In this document: piece after piece, positions 54,666-64,000 of the stretch
Layout: each line of letters starts with the position of its first letter
Numbering within the stretch: position 1 is the stretch's first letter
From: Methylobrevis albus
GTDB lineage: Bacteria > Pseudomonadota > Alphaproteobacteria > Rhizobiales > Pleomorphomonadaceae
NCBI RefSeq assembly: GCF_015904235.1
Contig: NZ_JADZLT010000043.1
Span: 62,001 to 126,000 of the forward strand
DNA length: 64,000 nucleotides
Direction of reading: 5' to 3'
Notes under the pieces: model-generated
Seen by the model: the letters and a program-made list of their open reading frames with translations, nothing else
The model's database searches: none
What the model was told of the DNA's origin: nothing
Position numbers and translations under genes: made by a program

Positions 54666-56384
54666 ATGGCTGACAAGGCGGACCCGAACGCCGGCGAGGA
54701 TATTTCCGATTCCCTCGCCCGCTCGCCACTCGCCGCCGATCTTCGGGCGGTGATCAAGGAGAGGCGGGCGCCGGGGTCGGGCGACGGGCGGCGGCGCGGC
54801 GGCGACGGCCGGTTCCTTTCAGCCTCCGAGAGCGTCGCCGACGCCCGCTTCGACGTGGTCATCGAATTCAATACCGGCTTTCCCGGCGGCGTCGGCACGG
54901 CGCGACGACTGTTGCTCGAGGGCTTCCAGCGCCGCCAGCTGCACGCCGGCCTCCAGCTTCCGGAAATCGACCAGCGGCTGATGGACCGGCTGACGATCAT
55001 GCCGATCACGGCGGCGCTGGCGGAGGTCGATCTCGACGAGATCATGCGGTGCTTCGACGCCGATGACAGCCTCCAGATCAGCAACTCGCTCTGGACGGAG
55101 AACTACGCCTTCGGCCGCCTGAGCTATGCCGCCCTTTTGGCGATCACCGGCCTGCGGGTCGCACCGGCCGAGCCGTCGGCGAGGCGCTGGAGGCTCGCTC
55201 ACGCGGGCTTCGGCGACCGGCGGGAATTGATGCCGCTCGTGCACCGGGTCTGGCGTGACCAGCCTATCGAGACCTTCGTCTACGAATCGCAGCGCACCAT
55301 CAAATGCGATGCCGCCCGCGCGGCTTTCGCGGCGGCGGGGGCGGACATCGTCTGGGCCGTCGCCGATACCGGGATCGACGGCGGTCACCCGCACTTCGCG
55401 ACGCATGGCACACTCGACCTGCCGGCGACGCTGCTCCACCGCGATTTCACCGGGCTGCACGCCGACGATGCCGTTGCCGCGGCGGCCGCCCTCGTCGACG
55501 AGGACGGTCACGGCAGCCACGTCGCCGGCATCGTCGCCGGCGAAACGCCCGCCGTGCCCGGTGGCCACCGTGTCGTCGGCAAGGTCCGCGATATCGACGC
55601 CGAGGGCCGCGAAACGACGCGCGACGAGACGACGACGCTCGAGCTCGCGGTGTCCGGGATCGCGCCTCGCTGCAAGCTCCTCAGCCTCAAGGTGCTGAAG
55701 ACGCGCAAGAACGGTGCGCTCAGCCACCTGATGGCCGCGCTCGGCTACGTGCACCGGGTCAACGACTACGGCCGGACACTGAAGATCCATGGCATCAACC
55801 TGAGCCTCGGCTATCCCTTCGATCCCGCCTGGTTCGCGGCGGGGCAAAGCCCGCTTTGCGGCGAGGTCGAACGGTTGGTGAAGAGCGGCGTCGTCGTGGT
55901 AGTCGCCGCCGGCAACGGCGGCTACGGCACCGTCGTCACCCACGCCGGCAGCACCGAGCGCGCCGCCCATGGCGGCACCATCGCCGACCCCGGCAATGCC
56001 GAACTCGCCATCACCGTCGGGGCGACCCACCGCGACATGCCGCACGCCTACGGCGTGTCGTTCTTCTCGGCCAAGGGGCCGACCGCCGACGGCCGGATGA
56101 AGCCCGACCTGGTCGCGCCCGGCGAGCGCATCGTTTCCTGCGCCGCCGCGACCTCGGACGCCGGCAAGAGCGGCGCCGCCTTCCGCGAGGAGTCCGGCAC
56201 CAGCATGGCGGCGCCGCACGTCTCCGGCGCCATCGCCGCCTTCATGTCGGTGCGCAAGGAGTTTCGCGGCCGGCCGGAGCGGATGAAGCGGATCTTCATG
56301 GAGAGCGCGACCGACCTGCGCCGCAGGCCGGAGTTCCAGGGTGCCGGGCTGATCGATCTGATGCGGGCGCTGCAATCGGTCTGA
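54666..56384 (+). CDS. S8 family subtilisin-like serine peptidase without signal peptide
   Basis: A 572-residue peptidase. The catalytic triad is intact: Asp234 in 'VADTGIDGGH', His282 in 'EDGHGSHVAG' and Ser513 in 'GTSMAAPHVSG', with the oxyanion Asn417 in 'AAGNGG'. Before the catalytic domain, about 190 residues include 'FDVVIEFNTGF' and 'RLTIMPITAALAEVDLDEIMRCFDADDSLQIS', whose strand/helix order suggests an I9-like inhibitory prodomain. The N-terminus is polar with no Sec signal, so the protease seems to act in the cytoplasm or leave by another route. GGGAGG lies eight bases before the ATG. A serine hydrolase gene follows after 38 bases. Role unknown. Confidence 0.9.
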   Translation: MADKADPNAGEDISDSLARSPLAADLRAVIKERRAPGSGDGRRRGGDGRFLSASESVADARFDVVIEFNTGFPGGVGTARRLLLEGFQRRQLHAGLQLPEIDQRLMDRLTIMPITAALAEVDLDEIMRCFDADDSLQISNSLWTENYAFGRLSYAALLAITGLRVAPAEPSARRWRLAHAGFGDRRELMPLVHRVWRDQPIETFVYESQRTIKCDAARAAFAAAGADIVWAVADTGIDGGHPHFATHGTLDLPATLLHRDFTGLHADDAVAAAAALVDEDGHGSHVAGIVAGETPAVPGGHRVVGKVRDIDAEGRETTRDETTTLELAVSGIAPRCKLLSLKVLKTRKNGALSHLMAALGYVHRVNDYGRTLKIHGINLSLGYPFDPAWFAAGQSPLCGEVERLVKSGVVVVVAAGNGGYGTVVTHAGSTERAAHGGTIADPGNAELAITVGATHRDMPHAYGVSFFSAKGPTADGRMKPDLVAPGERIVSCAAATSDAGKSGAAFREESGTSMAAPHVSGAIAAFMSVRKEFRGRPERMKRIFMESATDLRRRPEFQGAGLIDLMRALQSV

Positions 56385-56422
56385 ACCGCACCGACCATAC
56401 CGACGGGGGGAGGGGAAGCATC

Positions 56423-57766
56423 ATGACGACGCTGTCAGGTTCGCCATTCTGCTGGCTCGAATTCGACAAGAAGGGCCATCTGGTCGACAGCGACGCCGCC
56501 GCGGCGGCGGCTGCGCTGATCGCCGGCCCGGCCATCACGGATGTCGTCGTGATCTCGCACGGATGGAAGAACACGAAAGACGATGCGACGAAGCTTTACG
56601 GCACGCTCTGGCAAAACACGGTCGCGGCAGCGGGCGGGCCGGACCCGCAGCATTTCGCCATCATCGGGGTGCTCTGGCCGGCCAAAGCCTTCTCGACTGA
56701 CTTCGATGCCATCGCGCTGGCGGACGCCGCGGGCGGCGGCGCACTCTCGGCCGACGGTGCAGGCGGCGGCGATCTCGGCGATGCGGCGTTCGACGCGGTG
56801 GTCGCGGAATTCTCCAAGTTTGTCGACATCGACGATCCCGCCGTGCAGCAGCTGCTCGCCGATTGCGCCGCGGTCCGCGCGGACGGCGAAATCCCCAGCG
56901 AGCGCGGCGATCGGATGCGTCGGAGCGGCGCGGCGGCCGTCGGTATGGCCGAGGCCGACGCCGATCCCGAGCTGCGCGACGACGCTGCGCCATACCTCGA
57001 TCCGCCGGACCCGGCGCTGTTCTTCTCTGCCCTCACCCATCCGCCGAGCTTCGCCGTGGATCCCGACGTCGGCAGCGCGCAAGGTCTCGGCGATACGGTC
57101 TCCGGCCTCTTCAACGGCGCCCGGGCCGCGGTGGCGCGTTTCCTCAACCAGCTGACCTATTTCGAGATGAAGAAGCGGGCCGGCGTTGTCGGCACGGCGC
57201 TGGGCAAGACCGTGCTGCCGGCGATCGCGCCGGCGGCCCCGCGCAATCTGCACCTCGTCGGCCACAGCTTCGGCGCGCGCCTTGTGACGGCCGCTGCGGC
57301 CGCGTTGCCGGAGCCGGTGCCACCGAAGTTCTCCTTTGCCAGCTTGACGCTGCTCCAGGGCGCTTTCTCCCACAATGCCCTGTCGAAAGCGCCGGACGGA
57401 ACGCCGGGGTCGTTCAAGAGCGTTGGGGGCCGGCCGAAGGGACCGATCGCCATCACCCATACCCATAACGACATTGCCTGCACGCTGGCGTATGCGCTGG
57501 CATCGCGGCTCTCCCGCGACGTCGCGAATGCGGTCGGCGACAAGAACGACGCCTATGGTGCGATGGGCGCGAACGGCGCGCAGGGGCTCCCGGCAACGAT
57601 GGTGGCGGAGCATGCGGGCCTTGCGGCCTTCGCGCCGTCGCCCGGCAAGGTCAACAACCTGCTCGCCGACGGCTTCGTGGTGAAGACAGACAAGTCCGAC
57701 GCCCACAACAACGTCGACAACGCGGATTGCGGCCGCGTTCTCGCCGCCGTACTGGCGGCGACCTGA
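56423..57766 (+). CDS. predicted alpha/beta serine hydrolase, unknown role
   Basis: A 447-residue protein of no named family I can give. 'VVVISHGWKN' near residues 40-49 looks like an oxyanion-hole strand of an alpha/beta hydrolase, and Ser282 in 'LHLVGHSFGARLVTAAA' is a classic nucleophile elbow (GxSxG). Candidate acid and His residues lie in 'THTHNDIACTLAYAL' and 'DKSDAHNNVDNADC' near the end. Between them, ~140 residues (about 95-240) form an Asp/Ala-rich insert, probably a lid. No signal peptide is visible. GGGGGGAGGGG precedes the ATG. It is 38 bases downstream of the subtilase gene and followed by the convergent hut operon, so the two form an isolated pair. Confidence 0.75.
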   Translation: MTTLSGSPFCWLEFDKKGHLVDSDAAAAAAALIAGPAITDVVVISHGWKNTKDDATKLYGTLWQNTVAAAGGPDPQHFAIIGVLWPAKAFSTDFDAIALADAAGGGALSADGAGGGDLGDAAFDAVVAEFSKFVDIDDPAVQQLLADCAAVRADGEIPSERGDRMRRSGAAAVGMAEADADPELRDDAAPYLDPPDPALFFSALTHPPSFAVDPDVGSAQGLGDTVSGLFNGARAAVARFLNQLTYFEMKKRAGVVGTALGKTVLPAIAPAAPRNLHLVGHSFGARLVTAAAAALPEPVPPKFSFASLTLLQGAFSHNALSKAPDGTPGSFKSVGGRPKGPIAITHTHNDIACTLAYALASRLSRDVANAVGDKNDAYGAMGANGAQGLPATMVAEHAGLAAFAPSPGKVNNLLADGFVVKTDKSDAHNNVDNADCGRVLAAVLAAT

Positions 57767-57788
57767 TCGAAGTGGGGCTGCCGCTGCC

Positions 57789-59456
<1,668 letters not shown>

Positions 59457-59485
59457 GGCGGCGGTTCCCATCAGGGGTGCGGGGA

Positions 59486-60316
59486 TCAGGGGCGGGCGGC
59501 GAAGGCGAGGCAGGCGACGAGGATCGCGCGCAGCGTGGCGGCGAGCGGCGCGGCGAACGCCGGGTCGTAGGGCACCGGCCAGGTCGTTTCGGTGACCGCG
59601 CCGAGCGGCTCGCGGAGATAGGCGCGGCAGGCGAGTTCCATCTGCACCGCATGCACGCCCGACGCCGGGCGGCCGAGGCTGCGGGTGATGAAACCGCCCT
59701 TGAAGCGCCCGTCGGCGACGAAGCTGCGGCCGCTCGCGGTACAGAGATCGGCGATGGACTGGCGGAGGGCCGGCGCACAGCTCGCGCCCGCATTGGTGCC
59801 GAGGTTCATCTCCGGCAGCGGACCCTCGAAGAGGCGCGGGACGACCGAGCGGATCGAATGGCAATCATAGACGACGACGGAAGGATGCATGGTCTTTAGC
59901 CGGCGAACTTCCTCGTGCAACGCCGCGTGATAGGGCTCGAAATACGCGAGCCGCCGCGCCGCGATTTCGCCGGCATCGGGTTCGGCACCGGCGGCATAGA
60001 GCGGCTCGCCGTCGAAGGTGGTCACGGGGCAGAGCCCAGTCGTCGCCTGGCCCGGATAGAGCGAGACGCCGGAGGGATCGCGGTTGACGTCGATCACCGT
60101 GCGCGAGATCGCGGTGTGGGTCACGGTCGCGCCGAGGTCGCTCGCGAAAGCATAGAGCCGGTCGATCCACCAGTCGGTGTCCTGGCGCGCCAGCGCCGGC
60201 GAAACGAGGCGGGTCACGATATCGGGCGGGATCTCCGTGCCCGTGTGCGGCAGGCTGACGACGAGCGGTGCCGTGCCGCGCCGGACGGTGAGCCAGCCGG
60301 GCGCCGCGCCGGTCAT
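59486..60316 (-). CDS. hutG: N-formylglutamate deformylase
   Basis: A 276-residue metal-dependent hydrolase that splits N-formylglutamate to glutamate and formate, the last step of the five-step histidine pathway. '[16 protein letters not shown]', '[12 protein letters not shown]', '[26 protein letters not shown]', '[19 protein letters not shown]' and '[11 protein letters not shown]'-like '[11 protein letters not shown]' are its conserved blocks. The ATG overlaps the hutH stop as ATGA. Together with hutF this shows the formiminoglutamate-to-formylglutamate route rather than direct HutG formiminohydrolase. Confidence 0.95.
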   Translation of the reverse strand: MTGAAPGWLTVRRGTAPLVVSLPHTGTEIPPDIVTRLVSPALARQDTDWWIDRLYAFASDLGATVTHTAISRTVIDVNRDPSGVSLYPGQATTGLCPVTTFDGEPLYAAGAEPDAGEIAARRLAYFEPYHAALHEEVRRLKTMHPSVVVYDCHSIRSVVPRLFEGPLPEMNLGTNAGASCAPALRQSIADLCTASGRSFVADGRFKGGFITRSLGRPASGVHAVQMELACRAYLREPLGAVTETTWPVPYDPAFAAPLAATLRAILVACLAFAARP

Positions 60317-61863
60317 ATTGTCACCGCCGTGCCGGCGAGTGCCGCGGTGCCGGCGGCGGCCGCCACGGCACCGGAAACGACGAGGGCCGTCGCCCGCGCC
60401 ATGTCGGGCGCAAAATGGCGGTCGTCGGCGAGCGTCGGCACCTCGGCGCGCAGCAGCGCCCGCACGCGCTCCAGCGCTGCGCCGGAGGCGAGCGGCTGGT
60501 GGAAGTCGCAGCCCTGGGCGGCGGCGAGCAGCTCGATGCCGATGACGTTGGCGGTGTTCGCCCCCATGCCGAGCAGCCGGCGGGCGCCGTGCGTCGCCAT
60601 CGAGACGTGGTCTTCCTGGTTGGCGGAGGTCGGGATCGAATCGACGCTCGCCGGGTAGGCGCGCTGCTTGTTCTCCGAGACGAGCGCCGCCGCCGTCACC
60701 TGCGGGATCATGAAGCCGGAATTCAAGCCCGGCTTCGGCGTGAGAAACGCCGGCAGGCCGGAGAGCGCCGGGTCGACCAGCATGGCGATGCGCCGCTCGG
60801 CGATCGAGCCGATCTCGCAGAGCGCCAGTGCGATCATGTCGGCGGCGAACGCCACCGGCTCGGCGTGGAAGTTGCCGCCCGAGATCACCTCGCCGGTCGC
60901 CGGGAACACCAGCGGATTGTCCGAGACGGCGTTCGCCTCGCGCCCCAGCGTCTCGGCCGCCTGGCGCAGGAGGTCGAGGCAGGCGCCCATCACCTGCGGC
61001 TGGCAGCGCAGGCAATAGGGATCCTGCACCCGCGCATCGCCGACGAGGTGCGACCGGCGGATCGCCGAGCCCGCCATCAGCTGCCGCAGCGCGGCGGCGA
61101 CGGCGATCTGGCCGGGATGGCGGCGGAGCTGCTGGATGCGGTCGTCGAACGGCCCGTCGGAGCCCTTGGCCGCGTCGGTCGACAGCGCGCCGGTGACCAG
61201 CGCCGCCGCGAACACCCGCTCGGTCTCGAACAGGCCGGCGAGGGCGAGGGCGGTCGAGACCTGCGTGCCGTTGAGGAGGGCGAGCCCTTCCTTCGGACCG
61301 AGTTCGATCGGTTGCAGGCCGATCCGGGCCAGCGCCGCCGCCGCCGGCAGCCGCTCGCCGCCGAGCTCGGCCTCACCTGTGCCGATCAGCACCGCCGCGA
61401 GATGGGCGAGCGGGGCGAGGTCGCCCGAGGCGCCGACGGACCCCTGGCCGGGGATCACCGGCGTGAGGCCGCGCGCAAGGCAGGCGCCGAGATGGTCCAG
61501 CGTTGAGGGCCGGATGCCGGACGCGCCTTGCGCGAGGCTCGCGAGCTTCAGCGCCATGACGAGCCGCACGACGTTGACGGGCAGCGCGTCGCCGACGCCG
61601 GCGGCGTGCGACAGCACGATGTTGCGCTGGAGTGTCGCGAGATCCGCGTCGGCGATGCGCACGCTGGCGAGTTTTCCAAACCCCGTGTTGATGCCGTAGA
61701 CCGGCGCCCCCGCCGCGATGATCGCCGCGACGGTCGCGGCGCTCGCCTCGACCGCCGGCAGGCAGGCGGGATCGAGCACCGCGCCGGCGCCGAAATAGAT
61801 CGCGCGCCAGTCGCCGAGCGGCACCGCACCGGGGACGAGGACGATGTCGGCGGTCGTGGTCAT
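60313..61863 (-). CDS. hutH: histidine ammonia-lyase
   Basis: A 516-residue enzyme that removes ammonia from histidine to give urocanate, the first step of histidine use. The MIO prosthetic group forms from Ala145-Ser146-Gly147 in '[14 protein letters not shown]'. '[11 protein letters not shown]' near residue 56 carries the catalytic tyrosine. '[15 protein letters not shown]', 'SDNPLVFP' and '[11 protein letters not shown]' are also conserved. The start ATG at 61863 overlaps the hutI stop, and its own stop overlaps the hutG start, so the operon is tightly coupled. Confidence 0.97.
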   Translation of the reverse strand: MTTTADIVLVPGAVPLGDWRAIYFGAGAVLDPACLPAVEASAATVAAIIAAGAPVYGINTGFGKLASVRIADADLATLQRNIVLSHAAGVGDALPVNVVRLVMALKLASLAQGASGIRPSTLDHLGACLARGLTPVIPGQGSVGASGDLAPLAHLAAVLIGTGEAELGGERLPAAAALARIGLQPIELGPKEGLALLNGTQVSTALALAGLFETERVFAAALVTGALSTDAAKGSDGPFDDRIQQLRRHPGQIAVAAALRQLMAGSAIRRSHLVGDARVQDPYCLRCQPQVMGACLDLLRQAAETLGREANAVSDNPLVFPATGEVISGGNFHAEPVAFAADMIALALCEIGSIAERRIAMLVDPALSGLPAFLTPKPGLNSGFMIPQVTAAALVSENKQRAYPASVDSIPTSANQEDHVSMATHGARRLLGMGANTANVIGIELLAAAQGCDFHQPLASGAALERVRALLRAEVPTLADDRHFAPDMARATALVVSGAVAAAAGTAALAGTAVTI

Positions 61864-63107
61864 GGCGACGGGCTCCAGGGTGAGGTCGCGGGATCGATCG
61901 CGCCGCCGACGATGCGGGCGGCGAGCGGGTTGAAGCCGATGCGGTAGACGAGTTCGGAGGGGCGTTCGGCGTCCCACAGCGCAAGGTCCGCCGCCTTGCC
62001 GGGCGCGATCGTGCCGATCTCGTCGCCGAGCCCGAGCGCCCGCGCCGCCTCGCGCGTCACCCCGGCGAGGCATTCGGCAACCGTCATCCGGAACAGCGTC
62101 GCGGCCATGTTCATCGCGGTGAGCAGCGAGGTCAGCGGCGCGGTGCCGGGGTTGCAGTCGGTCGCGACCGCCATCGGAACGCCGTGCCGGCGGAACAGCG
62201 CGACCGGCGGCAGTTGCGTCTCGCGCAGCACGTAGAACGCGCCGGGCAGCAGCACGGCGACGGTGCCGGCGGCGGCCATGGCGGCGGCCCCCGCTGCGTC
62301 GGTGTATTCGAGATGGTCGGCGGAGAGCGCCCCATGCCGCGCGGCGAGCGCCGCGCCGCCGAGATTGGAGAGCTGGTCGGCATGCAGCTTCACGGGAAGG
62401 CCGTGCGCGGTCGCGGCGCCGAACACCTGGTCGATCTCGGCGGGCGAGAAGGCGATGCCCTCGCAGAAACCGTCGACGGCGTCGGCGAGGCCGTCCCGGG
62501 CGATCGCGGGGATCAGCACGTCGCAGACGAGATCGAGGTAGGCCGCACGGTCCGCAGCATTGGTCGCTTCCGGCGGCAGCGCGTGCGCGCCGAGGTAGCT
62601 GGTGACGATCCGCACCGGGCGGTGCCGGCCGAGGCCGCGGGCGACGGCGAGCAGGCGCAACTCGGTTTCGGCATCGAGGCCGTAGCCGGATTTCACCTCG
62701 GCGGTGGTGACGCCCTCGGCGAGCAGACGGTCCAGCCGGGCGAGGCCGCTCGCGGTGAGGTCGGCTGCGCTCGCCGCCCGCGTCGCCCGCACCGTCGAGG
62801 CGATGCCGCCGCCGGCCCGGGCGATCTCCTCGTAGCTCGCGCCGTCGAGGCGCAGCTCGAACTCGCGCGCCCGGTCGCCGCCGTGCACGAGATGGGTGTG
62901 GCAGTCGATCAGCCCCGGCGTCATCAGCCGCCCGCCGCAGTCGGTGATCTCGGCGCCGGCGCGGATTTCGGCCGGGATGTCGGCCTCGGCGCCGACATGG
63001 GCGATCCGGCCGCCCTGCACGGTGACGGCACCGGCGACCGGCTCCAGATCGGTGCCGGCCGCCATCGTCACAATGCGGGCGTTGCGGAAGATGCGCACGG
63101 CGGTCAT
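61860..63107 (-). CDS. hutI: imidazolonepropionase
   Basis: A 415-residue amidohydrolase that opens the imidazolone ring to give N-formimino-glutamate. The metal motif is '[21 protein letters not shown]' (His70, His72), and '[17 protein letters not shown]', '[12 protein letters not shown]', '[10 protein letters not shown]' and '[21 protein letters not shown]' are all diagnostic. GAGG lies six bases before the ATG. It is the first gene of hutIHGU, with HutC-type palindromes 20-42 bases upstream. Confidence 0.97.
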   Translation of the reverse strand: MTAVRIFRNARIVTMAAGTDLEPVAGAVTVQGGRIAHVGAEADIPAEIRAGAEITDCGGRLMTPGLIDCHTHLVHGGDRAREFELRLDGASYEEIARAGGGIASTVRATRAASAADLTASGLARLDRLLAEGVTTAEVKSGYGLDAETELRLLAVARGLGRHRPVRIVTSYLGAHALPPEATNAADRAAYLDLVCDVLIPAIARDGLADAVDGFCEGIAFSPAEIDQVFGAATAHGLPVKLHADQLSNLGGAALAARHGALSADHLEYTDAAGAAAMAAAGTVAVLLPGAFYVLRETQLPPVALFRRHGVPMAVATDCNPGTAPLTSLLTAMNMAATLFRMTVAECLAGVTREAARALGLGDEIGTIAPGKAADLALWDAERPSELVYRIGFNPLAARIVGGAIDPATSPWSPSP

Positions 63108-63126
63108 GGCGGGCCTCGGCGTTGAT

Positions 63127-63149
63127 CTTGTACAAGGATGTATATACAA
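63127..63149 (-). promoter_or_regulatory. HutC-type operator in the hutI promoter
   Basis: Two perfect palindromes stand side by side: CTTGTACAAG (63127-63136) and TGTATATACA (63140-63149). HutC, the GntR-family urocanate-responsive repressor, is known to bind TGTATATACA-like sites. The second palindrome contains a -10-like TATACA for hutI on the minus strand. hutC itself is not in the window. Confidence 0.7.
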
Positions 63150-63175
63150 GTTGGATCGAGAGGCAAGGGGCGGCG

Positions 63176-63347
63176 TGCCGTGGGGCCTCCCCCTCCCTGT
63201 CCCTCCCCCGCAGGCGGGAGAGGGGACGATGGGCGCGCGGCCTGTCGTCCCATCAGTATCGCGCCGAATCGAAACGCTCGTGGCGGCGGTACCCCGTCCT
63301 CCTGCGTCCCCTCTCCTGCGAAGCGGGGGAGGGACAGGGAGGGGGGG
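63176..63347. repeat. intergenic inverted-repeat element, family 2, copy B
   Basis: Arms of roughly 42-52 bases (63176-63227 and 63306-63347) match those of copy A at 44397-44580, including CCTCCCTGTCCCTCCCCCGC and GGAGAGGGGAC, and the reverse arm with CTGCGAAGCGGGGGAGGGAC. The ~78-base centre is also related (GATGGGCG..., CGCCGAA...). It lies between the hut operator and hutF. Confidence 0.85.
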
Positions 63348-63377
63348 AGACGACCGACCAAAGCCGGAGACCCGCCC

Positions 63378-64000
63378 GTGACCGTCCTCGCCTTCGACCA
63401 GCTCCTCACCGCCGCCGGCTGGCAGGCGGATGTCGCCGTCACCGTCGCGGACGGCCGCATCGCCGCGATCGGCCCGGCGGCGGGGCGCGCTGTCGCCGCT
63501 CGCCATGCGATCGGCGTGCCGGGGATCGCCAGCCTGCACAGCCACGCCTTCCAGCGCGGCATGGCGGGGCTCGCCGAGGTGCGCGGGCCGGGGGCGGACA
63601 GCTTCTGGTCCTGGCGCGAGACCATGTACCGCTTTGCGCTCACCATGACGCCGGACGACGTCGAGGCGGTGGCGGCGCAGCTCTATGCCGAGATGCTGGA
63701 GGCGGGCTTCACCCGGGTCGGCGAGTTCCACTATCTCCACCACGACCACGACGGCCGGCCCTATGCCGACCCGGCCGAGATGGCGGTGCGGATCGCGGCG
63801 GCGGCGGAGACGAGCGGCATCGGCCTGACGTTGCTGCCGGTGTTCTACGCCCACGCCGGCTTCGGCGGCACGCCGCCGGGCGACGGCCAGCGCCGCTTCG
63901 TCTCCAGCCTCGATCTCTACGACAAGCTGCTCGGCGGCGCCCGGCGCGCGGTGGCGGCGTTGCCGGGGGCCGTCGTCGGCGTCGCGCCGCACAGCCTGCG
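63378..64000 (+). CDS. hutF: formimidoylglutamate deiminase, 3' end outside window
   Basis: The first ~207 residues of HutF, which deaminates N-formimino-L-glutamate to N-formyl-L-glutamate, the substrate of HutG. '[25 protein letters not shown]' holds the metal histidines, and '[53 protein letters not shown]' is very characteristic. The GTG at 63378 begins '[21 protein letters not shown]'. The frame is open to the right edge. It is divergent from hutIHGU. Confidence 0.93.
   Translation, partial: MTVLAFDQLLTAAGWQADVAVTVADGRIAAIGPAAGRAVAARHAIGVPGIASLHSHAFQRGMAGLAEVRGPGADSFWSWRETMYRFALTMTPDDVEAVAAQLYAEMLEAGFTRVGEFHYLHHDHDGRPYADPAEMAVRIAAAAETSGIGLTLLPVFYAHAGFGGTPPGDGQRRFVSSLDLYDKLLGGARRAVAALPGAVVGVAPHSL

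Noticed and set aside
54307-54753. A small plus-strand frame crossing the start of the subtilase gene
   Set aside because: Overlaps the N-terminus of the subtilase in another phase, has no ribosome-binding site and its translation is Arg/Pro/Ser-rich.

Overview
This 64 kb window is chromosomal DNA from a GC-rich alphaproteobacterium, most likely of the order Hyphomicrobiales (Rhizobiales). The evidence is a RirA-type iron regulator with the family's three cluster cysteines, two sites resembling the rhizobial Irr/ICE box, a PodJ-like polarity factor, heterotetrameric sarcosine oxidase, an Frc-type fructose ABC system and the divergent cytochrome c / prephenate dehydratase pair. I saw no transposase, integrase, phage gene, CRISPR array, tRNA or rRNA. 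The only mobile-looking DNA is a set of short intergenic inverted-repeat elements.

Layout. 1-1.1 kb: start of a ligase-associated DEXH helicase and a GFA/CENP-V protein. 1.4-6.5 kb: soxBDAG, sarcosine catabolism. 6.5-8.1 kb: tandem duplication of a gene for a small secreted protein together with its promoter, leader and terminator. 8.1-12.9 kb: membrane cytochrome c, pheA, bacterioferritin behind an ICE-like site, a CHAD protein, a CYTH protein and a small membrane protein. 12.9-19.9 kb: serine deaminase, then a TetR regulator divergent from an RND efflux pair with a palindrome inside the efflux promoter. 20-23.3 kb: response regulator, small membrane protein, two hydrolases. 23.4-30.5 kb: a beta-oxidation set under a MerR/LiuR-like regulator with two matching operator candidates, ending with a proline-rich exported protein. 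30.8-35.5 kb: a 1549-residue PodJ-like protein. 35.6-37.3 kb: TSUP transporter and TIGR02186 protein. 37.4-43.7 kb: aminotransferase, then an frc-type sugar module (mutarotase, ROK regulator, binding protein, permease, ATPase). 43.9-50 kb: an Rrf2 regulator, a sulfate ABC transporter and mtnA. 50-54.3 kb: DUF486 protein, peptide deformylase, ghrA-like reductase, NlpC/P60 with MarR, and rirA. 54.7-57.8 kb: an unusual pair, a cytoplasmic-looking subtilase and a serine hydrolase of unknown role. 57.8-64 kb: histidine utilisation, hutIHGU divergent from hutF.

Together the genes describe a heterotrophic soil or host-associated lifestyle: use of sarcosine, serine, fatty acids, sugar and histidine, sulfate uptake, and iron control through Irr-like sites and RirA. 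Starts were chosen by ribosome-binding sites, overlaps and family length. All functional assignments come from reading motifs and remembered family features; no database search was run.
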